64,000 nt of DNA, from assembly GCA_946188395.1 (NCBI GenBank), contig CAMHUU010000001.1, forward strand, positions 1 through 64,000, given 5' to 3'. The DNA is from an uncultured Prevotellaceae bacterium (GTDB lineage: Bacteria > Bacteroidota > Bacteroidia > Bacteroidales > Bacteroidaceae). The translations under genes and the position numbers were made by a program. A model generated the notes under the pieces. The model was not told the DNA's origin. It did not search any database and saw nothing but the letters and a program-made list of their open reading frames with translations. Shown here one piece after another: positions 34,401-42,600 of this stretch (positions are counted from its first letter, which is position 1; every line of letters begins with the position of its first letter).

Positions 34401-36608
34401 GTCAAGGGAACAGTGACGGTATCGGGCAACTACCACCTGGAGAGCATCGTCCTGTCAGCACCCGATGGCAGCGACGCTCAGAACTGCGCGTTTGACGACA
34501 ATACCGAAAACGTTTATGAATTCTCGTTCACCATGCCTGCCCACGATGTGCTGGTCACCTTCAAGACGCAGGTTGGCACGCTCATCTACACTGCCAAGCA
34601 GCTGAGCGCTATCAGCGACAAGAGTGGCACATTCATCCTTCGCAGGGACATCGACTTGCACAACTGGACCAGGAAAGTGACGCTGAATGGTCATTTCCGG
34701 GGTGACGGTCACACCATCAGGTACGATGCCACTGAAAGTTGCAAGGGCCTGTTCCAGAAAATCAGGAAGGGCGCTGTGCTCGAAGGACTGCGCGTTGTGG
34801 GATACGTAGAATCCGAGATTGACTGTGCCGGAATAGCCTACGACAACCAAGGCACCATCCGCGACTGTCACTTCTGTGGCAGGATATCGAGAATCCCGTC
34901 GCCTGACGCTTCTATGAACCGCATTGCAGCCATTGCCTACAAGGTGAATGCCAAGGCGGGGCGTATTGACCACTGTTCGGCTACGGGCGAACTGATATGC
35001 CGGGCGAATCAGGATGCTACGGACAAGAGTCCGCTGTGTGCACAGAGTGATGCCAACATCACCGAAAGCGTCTGGGTGAGCAGCAGCGACACTGGGCGGT
35101 ATCAGGAACAGACCAACCTGGCCCATGCTGTCCTCAACGACTGGCCGGTCTTTGCGCAGGGTATTCTTGACAAGACAACGCCCCGCATCATGACGGGCAG
35201 TGACACGCTGCGTGTCGGCGTTGGCGAGACACTCAGTGAACTCACCATCACCGACGGCGTTCCATTCGTATGTACCGGCGACGTCAAGGTCGGCCGCATA
35301 GTCTATAAGCGCCGAGCCATGAGCAGTTTGGAGCAGTGGGTGCTTCCGTTCGACTTCAACCGTATCGCCGGCAACGGGACGCTGGACTATCATGAGTTTG
35401 TGAAAAACAGCCAAAACAAGCTGGACATCGGCGATGCCAACAAGCTGACGCTCACCGAGGCGCCCACGGCCGTCAGCTATCGGGCCAACAACCCTTGGAT
35501 GGTCACGAGCGACGGCAGCGACGTGAAGTCGTACGTGCTGACTAACGCCGACGGCCCCATCACTGTCAAAGCCACTAACAGCAACTACATGGCACACGAC
35601 GTGTCGGCATCGGACATCGGCACTTTCTACGTCACATACGACGGCATACCAGCCGCGACAGCCAAAGAGGAAATCATGCACGACACATGGGACAATGCGA
35701 AGAAGCTGTTTGTGCCTGCCGACGGAACGTCTGACATCAAGCCATTCCGCTTCTATCTGCAGTTCTATGACAAGGTGGAAAAGAAATACGTAACCTACGC
35801 GGAAACCGGGTGGGCAACAGGCGGTGCCTCGACCAGTCAGAGCCCCGGCGCTGCGCCGCGACGCCTGGCTTCGGCTATGGCCGACGGCTGGCAGCCCATC
35901 TTCCTCGACCCGCGCCAACCGCAGAGCGTCACAGCCCGTATGCTTGACTATTACGAGGTGGCATGTCTGGCTGATGCACGTTCCGAGTCGGTGGGCGAGG
36001 AAGGCGACGAGCCGCTGTCAGTGGTGACACTCGTCTATCGGATGGTTGACAGTCGCACGGAACTGCCTGCTGCCCTGCCGCTGCTGGTGCGAGCCAAGCG
36101 TTCCGATGCCGAGCCGCTGGTGGACGAAAAGACGGGTGCCGAGATTGAGGCCCTGATACTGCAGTCATGGATGGATGATGACGATGATGACGACGCGGAC
36201 GACTTCGAGATGCCGCACTATTGGTGTGCAGCGTTCGGCGAGCGACTTGACGTATGGCCTCTGCCTTCGCCAGCGAAGTATGCCGATCTGGCGGAATATG
36301 GCTGTATGATGTTCAACGACAGCTACTACAACCAGTCATTCCTCTATGCCACCGGCACCGACAACCGCACCACGACTCCCATGAGCTATTGCATCACGGT
36401 GCTCAATGCCAACACCTACGAATTGCTGCCACTGATGGGCGACCGCGTGAATGTCGAGTTCATCGGAACAGGAGAGACGACAAGCGTTGAGACAGTTCAA
36501 AGTTCAAAGTTCAATGATCAAAGTTCTTATAATCTCAACGGACAGCGCGTTGGTGCGTCGTATAAGGGTGTTATTCTGCAAAACGGACGAAAAGTGATTA
36601 AGCGATGA
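31485..36608 (+). CDS. Large exported multidomain surface protein (InlB-type and GLUG repeats)
   Basis: This 1707-residue protein has a signal peptide (about 1-19, 'LLVSVSVLAG'). It consists of repeated beta modules of the divergent InlB B-repeat type ('EEVTVTVKTDAGCRLKRITTS', read in parts). Two GLUG-like regions follow: 'HFNGNGHRITYSGSASLFESV' with 'SYIGGIAMYNNGVIEDCEVSG', and 'HFRGDGHTIRYDATESCKGLF'. The last 550 residues are clearly related to the end of the next protein ('LLVRAKRSDAEPLV', 'PHYWCAAFGERLDVW', 'TTPMSYCITVLNANTYE'). It ends in the sorting-like motif 'YNLNGQRVGASYKGVILQNG'. A GTTCAAA heptamer tract (36495-36526) sits just before that motif. The stop overlaps the start of the next gene (ATGA), so the two are translationally coupled. 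Likely a fibrous surface adhesin. Confidence 0.72.
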   Translation: MRRIFIALMLLVSVSVLAGKHAVSLRTNLSDANQNGSIDIPMQHVAAGTIVKVYSHPSEGYGMSRGVFYATKNANGEYLSEMSATPKATYPDDRASLLDFEFVMPDADVEVWAFFTPLRKLVIHQADGDSLKALYGHKEGVDTVAWNVPRLPIQLKIIPQTGNDLVDVNVVGVDKSYCQRTSDSILSVYMPSKNETVYITPIFGKSNYNVTIEGNTHVDVQLSNTAPKSREEVEVTLISDKGYIPSNISITGCQSWWLVDKPQRESDGRWKTVYRFKVDLQDVTIDVGAERVYSLTVNDTQHSGRVKTYIPEMIPDYPGVARKDQQIPVVFTMPKQFSATYTAKADKDTPTPIVYHNALKNSFADQGMAGWTETNDYVGAGLSMVTETAADGNNYWRASVRNSMSQTVSLKNLSDDAKTDGKLKIAALASINPFRAPRCEASVVAIGDGMADTLVVADMSNGREGWQSVFKTAEVNAKASELKFVVTAEGDNPDRKYTSEGPMFDDFCLLLPTDGKTIKDEDVLVVTMGDTDVTIDYTPQGKQSTVSLQADARATVTLSNTATGEQGTTVRAMEGDTIRAKGQADEGYAIYEMMYRQNNRRYHLILDTLDAGRREVSYHFVKQDNKDVTITMDVDVLKVDVDDCFGGTLTVSNENAHEGEEVTVTVKTDAGCRLKRITTSPGGIAIDKTDNVDATTGAGDYTFKMPGTQITLTPEFIVPITTAAQLDDIHQECGEFNLENDIDLGDGWNSGIIMSGHFNGNGHRITYSGSASLFESVDPAASVRHLYVKANIDGEDSYIGGIAMYNNGVIEDCEVSGTIKNSKENYGVAAGVAGQNGPREGTVSHCHVVCDNISGATAYGIAWQTWGATVSDNVFSGRLTADNGLAYVICNDVNNSTIANNRYVTDAGATVCNGATVATPAELADLAKDQQDAYPVFAASIRSRYSFYNVTTSKPDYVTTELTPMSGGAGTVVKGTVTVSGNYHLESIVLSAPDGSDAQNCAFDDNTENVYEFSFTMPAHDVLVTFKTQVGTLIYTAKQLSAISDKSGTFILRRDIDLHNWTRKVTLNGHFRGDGHTIRYDATESCKGLFQKIRKGAVLEGLRVVGYVESEIDCAGIAYDNQGTIRDCHFCGRISRIPSPDASMNRIAAIAYKVNAKAGRIDHCSATGELICRANQDATDKSPLCAQSDANITESVWVSSSDTGRYQEQTNLAHAVLNDWPVFAQGILDKTTPRIMTGSDTLRVGVGETLSELTITDGVPFVCTGDVKVGRIVYKRRAMSSLEQWVLPFDFNRIAGNGTLDYHEFVKNSQNKLDIGDANKLTLTEAPTAVSYRANNPWMVTSDGSDVKSYVLTNADGPITVKATNSNYMAHDVSASDIGTFYVTYDGIPAATAKEEIMHDTWDNAKKLFVPADGTSDIKPFRFYLQFYDKVEKKYVTYAETGWATGGASTSQSPGAAPRRLASAMADGWQPIFLDPRQPQSVTARMLDYYEVACLADARSESVGEEGDEPLSVVTLVYRMVDSRTELPAALPLLVRAKRSDAEPLVDEKTGAEIEALILQSWMDDDDDDDADDFEMPHYWCAAFGERLDVWPLPSPAKYADLAEYGCMMFNDSYYNQSFLYATGTDNRTTTPMSYCITVLNANTYELLPLMGDRVNVEFIGTGETTSVETVQSSKFNDQSSYNLNGQRVGASYKGVILQNGRKVIKR
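36495..36526 (+). repeat. Heptamer repeat GTTCAAA before a C-terminal motif
   Basis: About 4.5 units encode 'VQSSKFNDQSS' directly before 'YNLNGQRV'. It is the same repeat family and the same relative place as at 17004-17035. Confidence 0.75.
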
Positions 36609-39600
36609 AAAAGATATTGTTTGCACTGACCATGCTGCTCACCATCAGCAGCACGTTATGGATAGAGAAAGCCTCGGCTAAATCCGAATTTATTTCCATC
36701 CGTTCTACCGAGGACTGGAATAAGTTCCGTGATATGGTAGAGGCCGCCAAAGGCCAGTATTTTATTGATGCCCGCCTGGAAGCCGACATCTCCGTTATTC
36801 AAGCCATTGGCTTTGGAGATAGCTACCCCTACCGAGGTACGTTCGAGGGTAACGGTCATACGCTGAATGTTAATATCAACGGTGGTAACAATAGAGCCAT
36901 TGCCCCGTTCTGCTATGTGAGCGATGCCACCATCATGGACCTGCACGTAACGGGTACAGTTAATGGCGGTATACATTCCGCAGGACTTTTAGGCCAAACA
37001 AATGGTTCTCCCACCGTCAACATCGACCGTGTTTGGGTATCCGTAAAGGTGACCTCAACGAGCACCCATGCCGGCGGCATCATCGGACATTCTGACATGG
37101 CACATGTGTATATGACCGACTGTCGTTTTGACGGTAAGGTTAATACAAATAGTTTAAGTGGAACATATGCCGGCGACATCATCGGATGGGCCAACAATGG
37201 CGGCAGCTGGAATTTACAACGTGTCTATGATCAAGGCGGACCCTATGCTGAGTGGATGTTCTTCTGCATGTATCATAATGGTGGCATGCAATCATGGGGA
37301 ACCAACAGTGGTAGTTTCACCATTACCCAGCACGGCTGGACAAATGTGGACTACTATAACAAGACCGACCAGGACGAGGTGGTGAACCTGATGAACGGCA
37401 GACTGCCCGGCTCGTGGCAGATTGTCGACGGCAAGGCCGTGCCAGTGATGGGTAAACACTGGGTGTTTCTGTCGGAAGGCTCCTCTTCAGGAAAGACACT
37501 GAGGTCAGGATATTATTATGTCACTCGAAATATAGAGTTTAGCAACAGCTCCTGTAACAGCGGATTGACTATTGCCCCTGGTTCTACGGTGCATATCTAT
37601 ATACCTCGGGGCGTTACACTTACTGCCAAGGGCGGCAATGCAGACGGACGGACAGGTGCCGGTGCAGGAATTCTGCTTCCATCGGGCAGCACCCTCTACC
37701 TCGAGGGTGCAGGCAAGGTAGTCGCCACGGGCGGCAATGCCGCTAATGGTGAAAAAGGCAGTAATGGTGAAAACGCTTCCCATAATGACGATAGCATGCT
37801 GCCAGGAGGTGGCGGCGATGGCGGCAACGGAGGTGGTGGTGCTGGCGCAGGCATCGGTACCCGAGGAGGCAACGGCGGCAGTGGCGGAAGCGGTGCTGCT
37901 GCATTGAGAGGCTTTTCAGGCTCACAGGTTATATCTGGCAACAGCGGATCTGATGGCTCCAATGGTTCTTCAGCTCTTGCCATGGGTACCATCTTTGTAG
38001 AATACTTAAATGGTGATAAAGTAAGCGTTGAAGCCAAGGGTGGCAGTGCTGGAGCATTTGGCAGCGGCGGTGGTAGTGGTAGTGGTGACTACAAGAAAAA
38101 GCCAGGCTGGTCTTGGGGTAATTTTGCAATTTCCCAGAATACTGCAGGCGGCGGTGGCGGCGGTGGCGGCGGTGCCGGTGGTTGCTCTGCCTCTGCTATC
38201 GGTACCGGCGGCGGTGGCGGCGGCGGCGGCGGTGGTGGCGGCGGCGGTAATGTCGATTGGAAAGGAACCAGTGGTACTCACATTGTTGGCGCTAAAGGCG
38301 GATATGGCGGAAAAAATGCTGAAAGCGATTATCAAGCCAATGGTGCTGAAGCATATTATAAACGCGATAGTGACTCTGAATGGGGTTGTCAGCCTGGACA
38401 AGGTGGCTCTGGCGGCAGTGGTGGAAACAAAAGCCAGTCCAGCCCCACCAATAAAGACTACCTCATCTGCTATAATGCGGTTGGTGGCTCGTTACAGAAA
38501 TCTAGCAAGGCCGGATACAGGTCGAATGTCAATTCCGGCTCCACCACAGTCATCGTCCCGACGCATTACGACTTGGGGTTGACCGACGCGGAAAAATATC
38601 TGCTGCAATGGAGCAGCAACAAAGACGGCAGCGACTCGAAGGTGGCGGCATACGACGAATGCACGGTAGGCTGTGGAACCACTGATGTCTATAGTGAGTG
38701 GAAACAGTATAAGGATTTGTTCCCGCAGGGTAAGGGAACGCAGAACGCCCCGTTCATCATTGAGGATGCCCGGCTGCTGACGTTGGCTGACTACGTGACG
38801 GGCGGCGGCAACACCCGTGGAGTATGGTTCCGCCAGGAGGGCGACATCGTTGTCGACGATGTGCTGAAGAACACCGGAAGGGGTGACCGCTGGACGCCTA
38901 TCGGCCATACCCGGACGTTTGAGGGCGACTACGACGGCGGCGGCTACCTGATCCGTAAGGCCACCGTGGCCAACATCGGCACAGGCATCGGCATCTTCGG
39001 ACGGGTGATGGGCACGATCCACAACCTGGGAGTCGAGGAGGTGACCATCAAGAGTAGCGAAGCGAACGACCGCTGTGGAGCCATTGCCGGTATGCTGGTG
39101 CAAGACAGGTATGAACTGTCGCGTGCAGGCAGCATGCAGAACTGCTATTCCGCACGCAACACCATCAGTGGCCCCTACGTGGGTTGTGTGGTGGGCGAAA
39201 TGGAAAAGAACGCCAGTATGAGTCATTGCCTTGAAACCAACAACAACCTCGGCGGTGCACATGCCGGAAGCTTTAGCAGCATCATCCGGGAGAATGCCAC
39301 GGTCGACAGGTGTTTCACCAGTGGAGGAGGTATCGCTCCCGACAATCGCGGCAAGGCCACCCGCTGTGAGGTTAACATCAGCACAGACAGAATGGCCAGT
39401 GGCGCAATCACATGGATGTTGAACGATAAGACTGCGGTGAGCACCAGCAGTCCGGCGTATGGCCCCACTTGGTATCAGAACTTGGCGGGAAAGCCGAACC
39501 CCGATGCCTATCCCGTGCTTGACAATGAAAGCAGCCGTGTGTACTGCGAAGACGGGAAATACTCCAACGAGCCCCTGGGAATCTACGCACTCCCCGGTAG

Positions 39601-42600
39601 CGGTACTGCGGAGGACCCCTACCGCATCGGCAGCCTTTCCGATTTGAAGAAGGTAGCCAAATATTGTAATGACGGCAATAAGAGCACGGGCATCCACTTC
39701 CTTCAGACTGCCGACATCGATATGAACGGCAGCAATTGGGAACCGATTGGCAAGGGTTCCGGTGTCTTTGACGGCTACTACGACGGTGGCGGACACAGCA
39801 TTACCAGTGGTAAAGTGGAATCCGCTACGAGTGCATTGGTGACGGGTATCTTCGGTACCGTCACAGGAACGGTGACCCGGCTCAGCGTGGAGAAGATGAC
39901 CATCACGGGTGTGAACGGCGATGCACGTCTGGGCGGTATTGCCGGACGCTTGAGGGGTAACGGACTCATCACCAACTGCTCTGTCAGGGAATGCACGTTG
40001 ATTAGCGACAAGGCCAGTGTGGCGGGAGCCATAGTGGGCGATATGTACGACCATGCCATTGTCAGAAACAGTCTTGGTTTCAAAAACACGTTGAGTGCCA
40101 GCAGAACAGGATACATCTGCAGCGACATGGCCAGTGGTACCCGGCTCGAACGGTGCTACACGGACGGCAACAAGCTGGTCAGTAGTGACGAAGCCCATGG
40201 CGTTACCTCGGGATGCGAGTCTGGTCCAGGATTGCAGCCCGCCAACTTTGCCAGCGGCGAGGTGTGCTATCTGCTGAACAACAGCGCGAACAGCCCTGAC
40301 CCCGTCTGGTTCCAGAATGTCGACAATCACAGTGACCACGACGAGGCTCCTGTGCTGTCGGGCGATCACGCTATGTTGTTCAGGTTAAACAACGATGTGT
40401 ATACCAACGACGCCCTGGACATCAGCAAGTTAGGCAAAGGCACACAGGCCGAGCCTTATAAGATTGGCAGCGCCGAGGATTTGCAGACGCTCATCGTGAG
40501 CATCGGACTGATGAAGAGCAGCAATTTCTATGTGCTGCAAACCGCCGACATCGATATGAAGGATACTACCACCGTTATCCCCATCGGTTCCTGTACCAAC
40601 GGTTTCGCGGGTCATTACGATGGTGGCGGGCACGTCATCCGCAACATGAATATGCAAAATTACCAGGGCGAATCCCTGGGACTGTTCAACAACATCAGCG
40701 GCGTCGTCGAGCGACTCGGCATCGAGAACTGCACGTTCATGGCCGACGAAAAGACGACGCGTGTGGGAGCCTTCGCCGGACGACTGACGGCGGGCGGACA
40801 GTTGCGCAACTGTTACGCCAAGGACTGTACGATAGACAACAACCACTACCCGAAGACCGTGGTGGGAGCCTTGGTGGGCGAAATGACCGACAACTCGGGC
40901 ATCAAAGGCTGCTACGGCTACCGCAATACCGTCGTGGGACGCGAGGACGAGCGGACGCACTACGGGCACGTCGTGGGCTACATAGGCAGCAGCGCCAAGG
41001 GCGACCTACTGTTCACCGACGGACCGTCGCTGACGGCTGGTGGACAGGAAGGTGCCAAAAACATCGTCACCTCCGAACGGAATGTCATCGACAGCCGCTT
41101 CACCTCGGGTGAGATCTGTTATCTGCTCGGTGGTTCGAAGAGCGACGACACGTCGGTATGGGGTCAGAACATCAAGACCGACAGTCTGCCCGTACCCAAC
41201 AGCCCCACCCACAAACCGGTTTACCGTTACGAGCTCAACGACCAGACCATGTTTACCAACTCCAGCAGCAAGCCGCATCAGGTCGTGTTTACGCTGCACT
41301 CGAATGCTGATGTGGACCACGTGCAGACGGTGCTGGCATTCAGGGCCGACGACAACTACTACACGCCGGAATTCTCGCTGGCACCTTACGCCAAGGAGCG
41401 CCGGTTCTATGATTTCGCAGGTTGGAACACCACAGCCGACGGCAAGGGCACATTCTATCCCTCCGATGCCCGGCTGCTGCCGACAGACCATCTCTCACTC
41501 TATGCCGTGTGGGAACTGGAGGTTCCTGCCGACACGTCGATAGTCGTGACGCTGCGTACGGATACCGTGCGCTTCCGTGTCTACGACAACGGCGGCTACA
41601 ACAAGCCGTATGGCAAGAGCAACAATGGTGCACTCACGCTGGTGGCTCCGGACGACTGCATCATGACGCTGACCGGAACTATCACGACCGAGGCACTGGG
41701 CAGCGACGGCAAGCCGCGCGACTATATGAAAGTGTTCGACGGCGATGATGAGGGCGATGAGACGAAAGTGCTCACCAACGACCATGCCAGGAGCGGCGAA
41801 GGCTTCAGTAACGTCTTCTGCAGCACGACGGATGGTGCCAAGGAGAACATTGGCAGGATTATCAGTACCGAGAACGAGATGACCATTCTGTTTGTCACCG
41901 ACGACGAAAACTTCTACGACGGTTTGGACCTGCTGGTCACCGTCTCCCCGAAGGCGATACGCCAGTTAGGCAAGGGAACGGCCAACGACCCGTTTAAAGT
42001 CAAGAGTCAGGCCGACCTGAAGGCCGTCGACCAGTATATCCAGCTGATGGGCGACAGCCGGATCCATGTGCTGCAGACGGCCGACATCGACATGACGGGC
42101 GCATCCTTCACTCCCTTGGCGTCCAGCGTGGAGAACTTTGAGGGTCACTACGACGGTGGCGGTTACGTCATCCGCAACCTGACGGTCGACTCCAACGAGG
42201 GTGGGGCAGTAGGACTGTTCCGTCAAGTCAGCGGTGTCGTCGAGCGTCTGGGCATCGAACATTACACCATTGCCGGGGCGGCCGACAAGTCGTGCGTCGC
42301 TGTCATTGCTGGAAGTCTAAGCGCGGGCGGACAGGTGCGTAACTGTTATGCCGTGGGCGATAGCGCCTCTTTTGTCGGGCAAGACAAGATATTCACCATG
42401 GGAACAGAATACACCCCCGAGCGCTTTGCGTCGGGCGAGATGTGCTATCTGCTAAACGGCTCCCAGAGCGAAGATGTTGTCTGGCGGCAGACGTTAGGCA
42501 CCGACAGCATTCCCGTCCTCAATGGCAGTCATGCGGTGGTGTACAGTTACTTGTTGAACGGACATCCCGCGTATAGCAACACGGCTTTTGCCCGTCCTCA

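Noticed and set aside
34455..35918. Open frame of 487 codons on the minus strand
   Set aside because: Antisense to the 1707-residue protein, with no start signals or motifs.
37800..38450. Repeated GGC/GGT tract as a CRISPR-like or minisatellite array
   Set aside because: There are no spacers of regular size, and the tract is in frame as Gly codons in a long intact gene.
38028..38582. Val/Ala-rich plus-strand frame inside the giant gene
   Set aside because: It is the shifted reading of GGN codon runs (GTN/GCN) and has no independent support.
38492..40369. Open frame of 625 codons on the minus strand
   Set aside because: Antisense to the giant GLUG protein gene; composition is that of a shadow frame, and the plus-strand protein has clear repeats.
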